NCBI GenBank assembly: GCA_022828595.1
Contig: JAKGHH010000008.1
Location: 10,397,228 to 10,461,227 of the forward strand
DNA from: Nelumbo lutea
Lineage: Eukaryota; Streptophyta; Magnoliopsida; Proteales; Nelumbonaceae
Direction: 5' to 3'
Length of the DNA stretch: 64,000 nucleotides
In this document: in pieces, positions 10,565-22,249 of the stretch
Layout of the letters: each line of letters starts with the position of its first letter
How positions within the stretch are numbered: the first letter of the stretch is position 1
Made by a program: the position numbers and the translations under genes
Notes under the pieces: model-generated
What the model saw: only the letters and a program-made list of their open reading frames with translations
Databases searched by the model: none
Told to the model about the DNA's origin: nothing

Positions 10565-11060
10565 GTGTTGCTCGATCGATACATTGACATGGAATACCCT
10601 GATTGTGTGAAGTCTTTCAAACAGATCAATAAGCTTGTGGCGTTCTATAATTGTTGTGTGGCAAGATCATCAGAGTATCCTGATGTGCAAAGGTTTACCA
10701 ACAAGCTTTTGGAGATACTGGAGGAGTTTATGAGAGGGATAAGGCAAGGAGGTCAAAGAGCCTTGAGAGGCCCCCTGAGGAGACCCCTCAAGAAGAGGAA
10801 CCAGCAGATGATATGAACAAGAAGATAAAATGATCTCTCTCCACTAGAAAATTATACTCCTCCACCCCAACATGAGCTAGAACCCAAACCGTAGCCACAG
10901 AAAGTATCAAATTAAAAGACTTGGTGGGTTTAAGGGATAATGGGAATTCTGTTGAGGATCAATCAAACAGGTTGGACCTGACTCTAATTTCTGGACTCGC
11001 TATTGGAAACGCCAATGGATCATGGGAATTGGGAAGCATTCCCATTTAATGGCACTACAC
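10565..11060 (+). pseudogene. AP180/ANTH clathrin-assembly protein fragment
   Basis: The frame reads VLLDRYIDMEYPDCVKSF, then KQINKLVAFYN, then VARSSEYPDVQRFTNKLLE. This is the end of the ANTH lipid-binding domain and the following helix of plant AP180/CALM-type endocytic adaptors. Pieces after that, in shifted frames and across stops, still match the linker: a Lys/Ser-rich stretch with PPEETPQEEEPADDMNK, then LKDLVGLRDNGNSVEDQSNR, then SGLAIGNANGSWE. Several short internal deletions and frameshifts are present, and the N-terminal ANTH domain and clathrin-binding tail are missing. There is no intron-like interruption, so it may be a processed or gene-fragment pseudogene, although the ANTH family also has intron-poor genes. 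The left boundary coincides with a foldback element. Confidence 0.7.
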
Positions 11061-11424
11061 TTGGGGAGCATGAACAATGGTGGATCTATGTATCAGTCGG
11101 TGTGGATAGCGCAATTGCCCTCACTGAGATTTAAAATTGTTTTATATGTACATAAAAGTTTCTTTTTTTCAATTGCCTTCGTTCAAATAAAATAATAGGG
11201 AGTTTAAATTAAATATTTTTCATGAATTTAAAAAGCCAAAGAGGTAAGGTCATAGATATATCCCCACTGATCAAAAGTCCTGAATCCGCCTTCCACTCAT
11301 TGCTACTAAACGCCATATATGATTGATTAGGCCTTAGGGGGCCGTGAGGCAGCATACGAGCACATCAAAGTTGAGCAAGCAGTGTGGCATTGCCGAGGAA
11401 AGCACTGTCAACACATCTAATAAG

Positions 11425-11532
11425 AGTTCAGTCCACGTGTTAATTGCAGTCACACATGGAGAACATCTAATCTTTTGTATAGTATTATATACGGGGAGAT
11501 GTTTTCAATTTACAGGGGTAGTGTATTGTGGG
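11425..11532. repeat. Repeat related to 25125-25225
   Basis: TGCAGTCACACATGGAGAA, then ACATCTAATC, GGGGAGATGTT and TAGTGTATTGTGGGTAG recur nearly in step at 25125-25225 (CAGTCACACATGAAGAATAT, GGGGGAGATGTTCCCAATTT, GTAGGGTATTGTGGGTAGA). The GGAGATGTTCCCAAT piece ties both to the foldback family. Confidence 0.5.
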
Positions 11533-11539
11533 TAGGCAT

Positions 11540-11995
11540 AGAGGTATAAATCGGGTTGTGCCGACCGCCAGTACAAATTTGGACTGGCTCAACCCGACAT
11601 GATGGTCTGTGCTGTGTTGGGCTTGGGGTTTTAGGTCAACGGGCCGGCATAGCCCATGTATATTATTTATATATTTTTATGTATTTTTATATAATATTAT
11701 ATAAATAATAATATATAGTATATATTATATTAATAAAATAAATAAATTTTTAAATTTTATTATTGTATATATAAGTAATTATATACACAAAATTTATATA
11801 AAATTAAAATTTTAAGTTTTTTATCAATTTTTTTTAAATAAATTGCTTTGGCTTGATGTACAGTCTAACCTGGCTCAAGGCTTGACCTACAAGCCAACCC
11901 GACCTACACGGGCTTGGACCATAGGCCATGCCAGGTTAACCCCCGAAATTTTCACCGAAAAAAGTAGCACGGCCCAACATAACCCGCGGACCAAC
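11540..11995. mobile_element. hAT-like MITE remnant (GC-rich ends, AT-rich middle)
   Basis: GGTATAAATCGGGTTGTGCC starts the left side. The middle (11660-11840) is nearly pure AT, and the right side is rich in GGCTTG/CCAACCCGACC motifs. The composition matches the delimited elements nearby, but the right terminus and target duplication are not recognisable, so the copy is probably truncated. Confidence 0.4.
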
Positions 11996-11999
11996 AGGA

Positions 12000-12976
12000 C
12001 ACCACATGGAAGTGTGAGTAGACGTGGGCAGGAGATCCGGAGTCATCTATCAATGCGATGCGCGTTGCAATGCTTTTTTAGCTCTAGCTTAAAGAGACTT
12101 GGCGAATTAATGTGTTGGTTGATTAGAACCTTACAAGCGTCATTGGTGGTCGGGTAAATGAACTCAAAGTAATTTTTCCAAAAAACAAACAGCCATGTTT
12201 GATAGAGGTTGATTAGAACTGACAGACTACTGAGACGGAGACTAAGGTTTTCCGAATGTATTATAAGGACGCATTTTAAAGTTTGACTATTAAAATATAG
12301 ATAATGCAAATGCATACAAAATATAAGGTTTTACACTCTACATATTTATACTTATACTCCCTCCAAACTGAACCTAAGGTGCAAATTAATGTATATATGT
12401 CATATAAGGATGCAAGTCAACTACGGATTTTAGGATTTTACAATTCATGAAAAAATCCCAACTTGAACCCACCCAAGTTGCACCCCTAATGTCACATGGA
12501 AAAATATGTGCTACAAGGCACAATTATGGGTCATGATGCAAATAAATATATGCCACATGGCAGAATTTTTGACATACAATAAGATATATTGTTATGCTTA
12601 TAAATATATGACATGTGGCATAATAGCAAATTTGTGAATATGGAAAAATATACACCAAGTGTCAAAATTAACAATATATGGCAAAATATATGCCATGATA
12701 CCCATACATATACAACACATTGCAATTTTATGAATATGATAAAAATATATGCCATGTGTCAAATTAGTAAATGACAAAATGCATGCCAAGTTTGTTATAT
12801 ATATGTCATGTGACATTAATTTGTGCAACATGACATAACGAAGGGTCATGTGACATTTTTTATATTATAAATTTCAATAAATAACAAGTTTGACATGTGG
12901 ATTTTATCGTGTCATAGATGGTATAGTAACGTGGCATAACTAATTTATACTTTTAATTTAAAAGTTTGTTTTCACA
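12000..12976. other. Intergenic repeats, no gene
   Basis: At 12290-12374 the sequence (GCAAATGCATACAAAATATA, then ACTCCCTCCAAACTGAACCT) matches the right part of the Tourist-like element at 22132-22249, so a decayed copy is present. From 12480 to 12900 there are many diverged repeats of ATATATGCCACATGG/ATGTCATGTG type, a short-unit satellite-like tract. Confidence 0.45.
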
Positions 12977-12984
12977 ATAATAAT

Positions 12985-13563
12985 CAATGTTTAGAAAACT
13001 AGAACGGACCGGTCGGTCAAACTGGTTGAACCGTGACTCGGGGCTTGATTGGTTCGGTTACACCCCAATAACTAGACTTACTCAAAATTCAGTGAAAATC
13101 GAATGACCAGCTGGTTTAATTGGAAAATCAGTGAACCGGTCCCGGTTTTATGAAATCGCTCGGGTTTATACATAAGTGAAATTTTAAAATGATGTTAAAA
13201 ATATTTAAACCCAAGACCTCATTTTCATATATTACTTAATTATCACTAATCCACCTCTTTATTTATGCCATTTAATGACTCTTTATTGTACATATTGCAT
13301 TATTATGTACGTATTTTAAAGTAAACGTAAATTAAAAACTTGAACTCTAGTCATTTGTTTTAAAAATTAAGAAGCATTCCATCTATCCATCCATTATATT
13401 TAAGTATATTAAAAATTATAAAATATGTTATATATATAGTATATATGACCCATGGTATATGTATGTATTTGCCACATCATCACAATTCGACCCCGGTCAA
13501 ACCTCTGACTTGTGAACCTCTCCCTTCTGTAGTTCTACGACTGGTCCGATTCTCTGAACATTG
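12985..13563. mobile_element. hAT-like MITE, 579 bp, 8-bp TSD ATAATAAT
   Basis: The left end CAATGTTTAGAAAACTAGAA continues into CGGACCGGTCG. The right end carries CGACTGGTCCGATTCTCTGAACATTG in inverted form. Perfect ATAATAAT copies flank it (12977-12984 and 13564-13571). Subterminal CCGGT/GGTTCGGTT motifs resemble those of 16166-16452 and 20059-20297. It has no coding capacity. Confidence 0.85.
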
Positions 13564-14059
13564 ATAATAATTACAAAACTACAAAAGTACAAAGTAAAAG
13601 CACAAAATATGCTTCATGATTTTATGATCTAGAAAATACAAAAACAAAAACTTATTCAAACATAACCTTAGTTTGACACATGCAACATCCTTTCTTGTGT
13701 GATAGGAGAGGTAAAAGGTGGCACACTAGTGTTATGTGGATGGTTGTTGGAAGTGTCTTATTTGATCTAAAACCAAGCCCCATATATATTCCACAATTTC
13801 TCCTTTCATTCTCTTTCATATAAAAATATTATACTTTCTATTTGCCCCACAAATAAATAAAAATAAATGGGATAAGTTTGGACCATTGTTGTTTTTTGAA
13901 GTAATGTTCGTATGGTATTTGACATGAAAAAGTGGGAAATCAATTTTTTTGGTAGAAAAATATCATTCATTGAACAAAAAAAAAAAAGAATACCCAATTA
14001 TAAAACTGCCCGGGAGGGCAGCCCATCTTGAGTAGCCATGTCCTGAACCTAACAAGGAC

Positions 14060-14432
14060 TAGGGGTAGATTCAAGCCGAGCCAAGCCAAGACGAATATTT
14101 GGTTATTTGAGCTCGATTCGAGATAGACACTTGATCTCAAGTTCAACTCGGTTCAAAAGCTCACAAGTTCGAGCTCGACTGTAAGCCAATCCTTTTCTAA
14201 AAATAATTTTACATACAAAAAATAAGAATTATAAAAATCATTTACTATTATGCATAAAAAATAAAAATATTATATATATGTATATGTATGTATGTATGTA
14301 TATAATAAAAAATATTTATTTATTATTCTAGGCTCGAGAGCCTCACAAGCCGAGCTTCACTGGGCTCAAGCTTGGCTCGATTAGCAAACGAACCTATATA
14401 ACGGGCTCAAGCTCGGCTCGTGGCCACCCCTA
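14060..14432. mobile_element. hAT-like MITE inside the LINE 3' region
   Basis: It starts TAGGGGTAGATTCAAGCC and ends GGCTCGTGGCCACCCCTA. The flanks ACAAGGAC (14052-14059) and ACTAGGGC (14433-14440) agree at 6 of 8 positions. The ends are rich in GAGCTCG/AAGCTCGGCTCG and the middle (14200-14330) is AT-rich. Confidence 0.65.
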
Positions 14433-14643
14433 ACTAGGGCAATTGTTTAAGAATAAACCATACTCATGGAGTCATTTTTTAGCCAGTTCATAGACAAGAA
14501 CATTACCATACCTAATAACACAAATAACAAAAACATCTAGGCCACTAGCTATTACCAAAATATCTTTGCACAAAAAGAAAGCATCTTTGGCCAAGCCACT
14601 TTCACTCTGGTTCAAGGCCTTGACTAAATTTGCGCAATTACTT

Positions 14644-14841
14644 TCAATAACTACTTTTGTATTCTATAGCTATTGCAAAATCTCCTAACTCTTTTTTAAC
14701 AATGATAGTTTCAACCTGTATTGGTGAGGAAGATTTGCCAAATTGCACTCCTACAGTCTTCCCGATGTGATCTCTAATCACCACCCTAAGACCTGCCAGG
14801 CCTTGCTTCAAAAAACTCTCATTTGTATTCACTTTAAGCAC
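14644..14841 (-). pseudogene. LINE C-terminal RNase H fragment
   Basis: LKVNTNESFLKQGLAGLRVV and VIRDHIGKTVGVQFGKSS match the RNase H (RVT_3) domain at the end of plant L1 polyproteins. The expected catalytic Asp near the start (family motif NxDG) is changed to NTNES, and the frame ends early. Confidence 0.75.
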
Positions 14842-15299
14842 ACCAACATTTGGGGGAGACCAAAAAAACTTTAGAGCCTTTTTGATCAGTTGTTGGGAAG
14901 AAAGCTGCCAGTCTTCTTGGGAAATCTAGCTCTTCTACTTCATCTTCCTGCAAGCCACAAAAACAGTTCTACTTGGATTAGGAAGCTCATTATGAGGATG
15001 AAATTATTTCTATTTTTCTAGATTTCTCACATGAGATAAATTGAAAGATTCAGAATTACAAACTTCATATCCCCCCATTTTTTGCACTCATCAACCCAAA
15101 AGATAAACCAATACTTAAAATCTACAAAAGAATTGAAAGATGAGATTTTTAGGTATAAAGGGCTTGTAAATCATGTAACCTTTGCATGATGATAAAGAAA
15201 GAAAGCATGGATGATTGTTTCATATTCAAAGTGACATAATAGACAAACCCCTGATTCTATCACTTATCTTTTTAATAAAATTTCCTTTATTGCTATTGC

Positions 15300-17700
15300 C
15301 TCCTAGTAACACTTCCATATGAAAGCCTTTATTCTAGGATTTACCATTAAGCTCCATATTTGACTCCAATGTTTTTTCTCCAAATATCTTGATTCCCTAT
15401 CTACTCTTGTCCAATCCCTTTGATCAATTTCGGGGTTGTTTTGAGCTACCCAATATGTAAATTTCACAGAGAAACTTTCCACTTTTATTTGGTTGCCAAA
15501 TCAATCTATCATTCTAGTCCCCTGTTGCTAAAGGAATGTTTCTGATTCTTTTATTATAAAATTCATTAAAGAGGTTCTGAATTTTTCGAACCTCCCATTC
15601 CCTCCTACCATCCAGCATTAGGTCTTTAACCCAAAGCCCAGCATGGTGATGAGGAGCTGTCCCCTAAAATTTAAAACCCAAAATCATGGGAATCCAGGGT
15701 CCTCCAAGACTTTAACCTTTTACCTTGAGTTAACAATCCAGCAACACCCTTTTTGAAGAATATTTCCTGTAGCCAACAAACTCTTTGACCCCCATGAATC
15801 CTTTTTTGGCAGATTTGATTCAAAAAGCTCTTATTTTTCAAATATTTAGCCCTAATTATTTTAGCCTACATACTATTTTCTTCTATACACAAGCACTAGG
15901 CTTGTTTTGCCGGTAAAGCTAGATTGAAACAGTGTGGGTATCTAAAACCTAGGCCTCCATTCAATTTATTTCTACAGTTTTTTTTGCCAATTTAGCTAGT
16001 GCATTTTATTTTTTTGACAATTTTGTGTTCCACCAAAATTTTCTTTGGATTTTTATTTTCAAAATTTCACACACTAACACTAGTAAAAGGAAGCAAGACA
16101 TAGTGTAGAAGGGTATTGTTGTTATGACTAATTTTAATAGAACCTCTTTTCCTATTGATGAAAGATAAGGTTTTTAAAATCGACCTGGAGAATGAACTGG
16201 TCAGGGGTCCGGTTCCCGGGTTGAATGGTCCAACTGTTCAAGCCGAATGGTCAGCCCATTCTAACAAAAAAAAATTAAAAAATTAAATTTAATTAAAAAT
16301 AAAAATGGTTAACCGCACGGGTCAGCGGTTTGCTGACTAAAATCAACGGTTTTTGGGAATAATCCAGTTTTGAGGAAAAATGGAACCGGTCACCTAACGA
16401 TTCCCGATTTTCCGATCTGACTGTTCGGTCCGATCCAATTTTGAAAACCATGATGAAAGAAGAAAACTCTCTCAGCTCTGAGTTCCATTCCCATACCTCT
16501 TCACTAAAAAGTAAAAAAATATATTTTTTACATCAATGGGTAGGCCCAAATAAACTGAAGGGTGGTCTATATTTTCATTCCTAAACATTTTATCCATTAC
16601 TTTTTGGGGTCTAGGATGCATGTTCTTACTGAAAAAAAAAATAGATGTGAGATGGTAGGACAATTTTGATTAAGCTTTATACCACTGATTTGGTTATCAT
16701 TGACAATATTATTTCAATTTAGCTTATAAGGCTTCAAAGACAAATAGGAATAAATAAGGGGATAAGGGGTCACCATGCCTTAGTCCCCTTTTAAAAATTA
16801 TTGTGTCTCCCGATGACCCATTAACAAGAATTCTATAAGTCATTGAAGTTACACAATCCATAATCTAGGCTATCCATCTTTCCCCAAATCCAATTGTTTC
16901 CAAAACAATCCTAAGAAAAGACCATTCTACCCTATCATACGCTTTACCCATATCCAATTTTTCTTTCCTTTGGTTTGCTTCATATAATGAATCACTTCAT
17001 AAGCATTGAGGATGTTGTGCTAGATTAGTCTTCCAAGGTTGAAGGCAAACTGGTTTGTCCCTACTGTCTTGTTGAAAAAGGTTTCAACCTATTTACTAGA
17101 ACTTTAGCAATTATCTTGTAAACCGAATTACACAAGCTAATAGGTCTAAAATGTATAGGTAATTTAGGACTTTTTATTTTAGGGATGAGCGTTATAAAAG
17201 TATGATTTATCTCTCTCAAGAGAAAACCTCCAAAAAAATATAATTGCTTTCAAAACATCTTTGGAAAAACAAATTTGAAGGCCCATCTAGTCCTAAAGCT
17301 TTCCTATGAGCCATTTGGAATAAAGCTTCCTTGACCTCTCTCCTGAGTCACCTCTCTTTCTAGTTGAAGATTCTCTGATTCATCTATTCTTCTTTTTAAA
17401 CAATTTGTGTTGTCTTCTATACCTTCAGGCCTAGAGAATTTGAAGATTTCCTAGAAATGACCATTTAGAATATTCTCAGTTTCCTTATCATCCTCACACC
17501 TAACTCCTTCCTCATTTTTAAACTTAAAATTCTATTTCTTGTTCTTCTTTTCAGAGTAAGGGCATGGAAGTACTTCATATTCCTATCTCCACGAAGCAAC
17601 CAATTAATCCTTGCTTTTTGATGCCACATAATTTTCTCCTTCTTCATATACCCATTCAACTCTTTTTCCAACATTTTCAACATTTCTTTATGAAGCTCAT
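15300..17700 (-). pseudogene. LINE reverse transcriptase, heavily mutated
   Basis: Scattered frames match L1 reverse transcriptase. At 17683-17465 they read WHQKARINWLLRGDRNMKYF. Near 17300 they read KALGLDGP. Around 17050 they read NQFAFNLGRLI. Near 16550 they read YLGLPIDV, followed by the MITE insertion. Pieces downstream to about 15300 resemble the zf-RVT region. The catalytic F/Y-ADD motif is not found intact. Confidence 0.7.
16166..16452. mobile_element. hAT-like MITE, 287 bp, 8-bp TSD ATGAAAGA
   Basis: It starts TAAGGTTTTTAAAATCG and ends CAATTTTGAAAACCATG. Perfect ATGAAAGA copies lie at 16158-16165 and 16453-16460. It shares the motifs GGTCAGGGGTCC and GGGTTGAATGGTC with the element at 20059-20297, so the two are one family. 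It interrupts the LINE reverse transcriptase. Confidence 0.88.
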
Positions 17701-17916
17701 TTCCTGGTTTCTTTTGGACTGATTCAAATTTTTCCTCTAATTCCTGGATTTTCCTCCATATGTTACCAAAAACTTCCTTATTCCATTTCTAAAAAATTTA
17801 TTATTTTCTTACATTTTTTATAGAGTTTGAACTAGTATGATCCCATTGGTTCAAGTCCCCAACTATTTTTGACTACTTGTTCACATTGTTCATGTAACAT
17901 CCACATTTCCTCAAAT

Positions 17917-17931
17917 CTAAAGGGTCATTTC

Positions 17932-17977
<46 letters not shown>

Positions 17978-18609
17978 GTTTCCACCATTATAGGATTATG
18001 ATATGATCCTAGGGCCACCATTATCCGAACAAAGGCTTTCTGAAATAATTGTTTCCACCCAATGTTGCACGGACCCCTATCCAATCTACCTCTTATCATC
18101 TCATTGCCTTTTCTTTTATTAGATGAGCTAAACCAAGGTCCTATACTAGTTAGCTCTTGTAACCCGTAATGATTGAGACTTATTTTTTATTTTTTTGTAG
18201 CTGAGAGGTCCTACTCATCCTACCCCCTTCCTTCTCGTTTAACTAGAAGATTATGTTCAAATCCCCTAAACAAAGCTAGGGTTCTGAGGTTAATTCATAG
18301 ATGAAGGAACAACACCAATTGCCATTAATTCTATATTCTAACATGGATAAAATTACTATCTGCATACAGGACTTTTAACTTTATCTCTTCCATCCATAAC
18401 AAGGCAAGTCTCCCACTCAACCCAAAGGAGTCCACTCCCCAACACTCCCATCTTTTAAGAAAGTTTAATTTCTTCCCATAGTTGATTATGGTTGTCTTAG
18501 TTTCCATTATGAAGATTATTTCAGGTTTGTCTTTTGTTTGGATTTCTTTTAGGGCATGAAGTGTCAAGGAGGATCCTATTCCTTGATAGTTCCAGCCCAT
18601 GATCCTCAT
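17917..18609 (-). pseudogene. LINE APE endonuclease, broken
   Basis: The start MRIMGWNYQGIGSSLTLHAL corresponds to the MKxxxWNxxGLG opening of L1 endonucleases. IIFIMETK contains the catalytic Glu region. The C-terminal piece RLDRGPCNIGWKQLFQKAFV continues to SYHNPI, where the family has SDHNPI: the catalytic Asp is read as Tyr. A (TC)n tract at 17937-17975 lies directly downstream. Confidence 0.8.
17937..17975. repeat. (TC)n microsatellite
   Basis: About 19 uninterrupted TC dinucleotides lie within the LINE. Confidence 0.95.
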
Positions 18610-19020
18610 TTAGCCCTTGGGTTCTACTACGGGACAGAACCCCAAATCCACGTATTTGACAATCGAGAAGGTTCTGAAAGCAACAAAAACACCATTTTTT
18701 TTAACTAACTCTCGATTTTTCTTTTAATTTTACACATAACTCCTGTTCCTTATTTTTGTGTTGTCCTTTCCAGAAAACATAATCAAATTCCTAGGCTTTG
18801 TTTTTTTTTCTCCCTGCATTTTCCACCATAAACCGCTTCATTTGGATCTCTTCCCTCTTTATGCCTTTTGCTTTACACTCTAAAAAGCGGGAAATCGATG
18901 GTGTTTTGTACATAACCCAACATACTTTTATGATATCTAGGCACCACATAAGATAAAAAATGAGAAAACACTTTACCATTACAACAAACATTGAGGTCAT
19001 GTTCGCTTTTTGGGAAGTTG

Positions 19021-19584
19021 CTTACCCAATATAAGGTGACACTATTATGATAGTCTTAGTTTTGGAGGACGTGAATAGAATGCAAAGGGAAGAATAGTGG
19101 TGAAAAAGGCAACTTTAATGAGGATATAAAGGATGAAATCAAAATTCTAGGCGAATAATTAGAGCATTAATGTGTATGGAATCACATCAGGATATATAAT
19201 TCCAGAAAGTTCATTGGTTAGTTATGGGTTCAAATGAGCTATTGAGATGGTGATACGCATTGGGCTGCGATTCAAAGAACAAATTCGCTTTTATTCATTG
19301 TTCACAGACTCTTACCATGTGTCATTTCTAAGGGGACATGCTCAGTCGTACTTAATTGGTGTTGTAATTCTTTGCTCACTATGTTTTGTCTTTAGTGGGT
19401 ACGATTCACGGGCTCGCTTTTTTGTACTTAGCGGCTTTTTCGCTCCCCATGTTTTGTCTTTATCGAGTACATCCATGGACTCACTTTAGGTAAACACAAG
19501 GATTTATTTTCTTTTTAATAAATCTACAAATTTGTTTGGTATTGTTGTAGTAATCAGTCTGTGGTGCAACATATGCCGATCCTC
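19021..19584. other. Intergenic DNA, no gene
   Basis: Only a short internal repeat is visible: ATGTTTTGTCTTTAGTGGGTAC near 19380 and ATGTTTTGTCTTTATCGAGTAC near 19449. There is no recognisable coding similarity. Confidence 0.4.
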
Positions 19585-19830
19585 TTACACCCAAGTACAT
19601 GCATTTACCCATGTTTTTTTATTTCTCAGGTAAATAAGATGATGACCATCTTAGTCATAAAATTTCATTATAAAAAGGGACAATTTTGTCCTGTCTAAGT
19701 GTTGGCAACTTTCCCCCAGGTGAGAAGGTCACTTACTCACCAGAGAAATGAGTATCACTTACCCCTAGGGAAAATAAAATTTCCACGCACCCTACATAAA
19801 TTTGAAAGGAACATGGGTATCTTGGTTAAT
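19585..19830 (+). repeat. Dispersed repeat family with TTAGTCATAAA core, copy 1
   Basis: CATTTACCCATG, AGGTAAATAAG, GACCATCTTAGTCATAAA, AACTTTCCCCCAGGTGAG and TTACTCACC occur in the same order at 40383-40590 and, reversed, at 62800-63048. It is likely a non-autonomous DNA element. Confidence 0.6.
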
Positions 19831-20058
19831 AGGAACCAAAATCCCATTGACCAATTTTCACCCTTTCAAAATCCAAAAATAAAAAAGGCCCCAAATGTTT
19901 CTTCCAAAAAGTGGTTTTACATAACCTAAAAAAATGTTTTAATACAACCATTCATTAACGGTTCAACCAAACAAAATGTGAAATTCCATAATTCCATAAA
20001 TGCCTCTATGACGCTGATCCACAACATTTTTCTAATAAACACGGTGATGATACCAAAC

Positions 20059-20297
20059 CATGGTTTTTAAAACTGACCCGGTGACCAAATCGGTCAGGGG
20101 TCCCGTTATCGGGTTGAATGGTCCGATCGTTTGAACCGAACGCTCAGCCTGTTCTAACAAGAAAATTAAAAAAATTAAAAAATGGTCAAAACCATTCGAA
20201 CGATTAATCACCCAGTTAAGTGGTTTACTGGCCAAAATCAAACAGTTTTGGGGGGAAAATCCAGTTTTTCCGGTTCGGTCCAGTTTTGAAAACTATG
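20059..20297. mobile_element. hAT-like MITE, 239 bp, 8-bp TSD TACCAAAC
   Basis: The terminal inverted repeats are CATGGTTTTTAAAACTG and CAGTTTTGAAAACTATG. Perfect TACCAAAC copies lie at 20051-20058 and 20298-20305. The inside carries GACCCGGTGACC and GGTTGAATGGTCCGATC, shared with 16166-16452. This is the clearest delimited element of the family. Confidence 0.92.
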
Positions 20298-20589
20298 TAC
20301 CAAACTACAAGGTCAAACTTTAAATAAAAATAAACCATGATCCTTTTGCATTTACATTACATCACAAATAAATAAAAAAAGCAAAATGGAAAAAATGGAA
20401 AGCTCCAAAAACAACTTGTCTTACCATCATGTAGTTTAACGGTTTAAGAGCATACGATGATGATACTTTTGGTATAAGCAATCTGTTATCCGTTTGTGAG
20501 AAACTTGTACGTTAATTTCAAGTGAGAGCTACATCCGTCCACTTTGTCAGCTGAGCTAGGGGAAGGGAACTCCCTTCCTCCAGTCCAGA

Positions 20590-20750
20590 TCTGTTCCTCA
20601 CATAGCGTACCTCACACTGAATTCACAGTCCCATTCCATCATGTATTAGGAATATTTCCTATACTTTGTATTATTATTTATGGAAAGATATTCCTAATGC
20701 ACAGTGGATGGGGCTGTGAGGTCAGTGTAAGATGTACTCTGTGAAGAGCA
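20590..20750. mobile_element. Foldback element, diverged member
   Basis: The left arm (20592-20660: CCTCACACTGAATTCACAG, ATGTATTAGGAATAT) pairs with the right arm (20678-20748: ATATTCCTAATGCACAGTGG, CTGTGAGGTCAGTGTAAG) over nearly 70 bases with a short AT-rich loop. The TATTAGGAATAT core parallels TATTGGGAACAT of the main family. Confidence 0.65.
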
Positions 20751-20896
20751 AATCTCAATTCCCCTTATTCATGCATCACCGTGATCATCTAGGTCTATCA
20801 TATATTAATTCTACCATGGGGAGATATATGATTCAACTGATTCATGCAGTTGGATCAAATATTTTCAGCAGTGAATTTTTTGCTAATATTAAATTA

Positions 20897-21159
20897 TGAT
20901 CCATTTGGTTTACAGTTAGAATTGGAATTGGAATGGTATATTCCCCTCATCTATTTGGTTTACTTCAGACTGGAACTGAAATCAGAATTAGAATTGGCCG
21001 GAAAAAAAATCTCATTTTCAAGAGAGGGAAAAGAAACATCCATTCACTCAAATAGGAGAATGTCATTCCAGCAAGAATGAAAATGAGATTCCAAATCCAC
21101 TCAACCAAATCATTCCAATTCTGATTTCAGACCCCTATTCCTCCAAATCAAACGGGCCT
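20897..21159. mobile_element. PIF/Harbinger-like MITE, TSD TTA
   Basis: The left end TGATCCATTTGGTTTACAG and right end CCAAATCAAACGGGCCT are inverted and imperfect, with subterminal GGAATTGGAATGG against CCAATTCTGATT. TTA occurs at 20894-20896 and 21160-21162. Elements with a GTTTGG terminus and a 3-bp TWA duplication are typical Tourist types. Confidence 0.55.
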
Positions 21160-21591
21160 TTACTTATATTCCCATAACTTTTACTTTGCTTCTCATCGAC
21201 TGCATCAAAAAGTCAAAAGGATTTATATCAGCTTAATTAATTATTGATATATATAGTTTGTTTGCTTAGTTTAATGAATGTTTTTACTTTTACTTATAAA
21301 AAAAAATCATGGAGTAAAGTGGATAGGAGATCTTTGGGATTGATCACGTGTTCAATTTCATTGCCCACGTCGGTTTTGTTCTCTTACCATTTATGACACA
21401 TCAAGATTCTGGTTGTATTTTTAAACCTGTAATTGAACTGTACATATTTGTATTTGTACTCCTTTGAAACTGAGTTTTAAGTATCAATGACTCAAGGCAT
21501 TGATGAGGGGGTAATGTATTAAGAATTTAAGATAGGTGGCATTCCATATTATCTTCATGTGTGGGTATCAATATATTGATATGTCTGATAT

Positions 21592-22037
21592 TAGGAGTAC
21601 AAGTCTGGCAGGTTAGGCTGTGCTTATGGTCAAGTAGGGCTTGGCACTAAAATTTAGGCTTAAAGCACGTGCCTGAGGTCAAGCCCGATTTTCCCAACCC
21701 GAGCTTAGCCCGTACTGTAATTTGATGCACTCGGGTTAGGCTTGGGCCCGGGCTTGGGTTGGCCAATGAACACACTCTAAAATTATGTAAATATATACAT
21801 TTATGCAAATATGTATACATATATATATATATATATGTATATGTATATGTATATGTAAGTAGAAAAATATGTATACAAATGTATGTGTATGTGTATAGTT
21901 GGGCCGGGTTCAAACTACCTAAGGGCTAGGCCCAGGCCCGAGCCCAGCCCAAAGACCAAAAATCCAAGCCCAGCCTGTGTAAATTTTGGGCTGAGCCGGT
22001 TCAGGCTCGGATTGAGTGTGCCTAAATTGCACCCTTA
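21592..22037. mobile_element. hAT-like MITE, GC-rich ends, AT-rich middle
   Basis: It starts TAGGAGTACAAGTCTGGC and ends GCCTAAATTGCACCCTTA. The flanks TCTGATAT (21584-21591) and TTTGGTAT (22038-22045) agree at 6 of 8. The inner part holds (TA)n near 21818 and GGCTTGGGCCCGGGCTTGGG-type runs. Confidence 0.6.
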
Positions 22038-22131
22038 TTTGGTATTCAAAATTGGGTATTCGTGTGTATTAATATCATTGACACTTTTTTTTTTGTTATT
22101 TTTTACATTTTTTTCATGTGATAATCATTAA

Positions 22132-22249
22132 GGCTCAGCTTGGAAAGAGTATAAATATAAATATGTATAGTGCAAATGCATACAAAATAATATAAAATAC
22201 AAGATTTGTACACTACAAATTTGTATTTATACTCCTTCCAAACTGAGCC
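22132..22249. mobile_element. Tourist-like (PIF/Harbinger) MITE, 118 bp, TSD TAA
   Basis: The terminal inverted repeats GGCTCAGCTTGGAAAGAGTA and TACTCCTTCCAAACTGAGCC are flanked by TAA on both sides (22129-22131 and 22250-22252). A decayed copy is at 12290-12374. Confidence 0.85.

Larger units (their letters stand above)
13936..19020 (-). mobile_element. L1-type LINE, decayed, with two MITEs inserted
   Basis: On the - strand, recognisable pieces occur in L1 order: the tail of ORF1, an APE endonuclease (about 18609-17917), a reverse transcriptase (about 17683-15300) and a C-terminal RNase H (14841-14644), then a 3' end with an A-tail at about 13941-13948. Stops and frameshifts are frequent throughout. 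MITEs at 14060-14432 and 16166-16452 inserted later, so the LINE is older than both. Its 5' end is not sharply defined; similarity fades near 19020. Confidence 0.85.
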
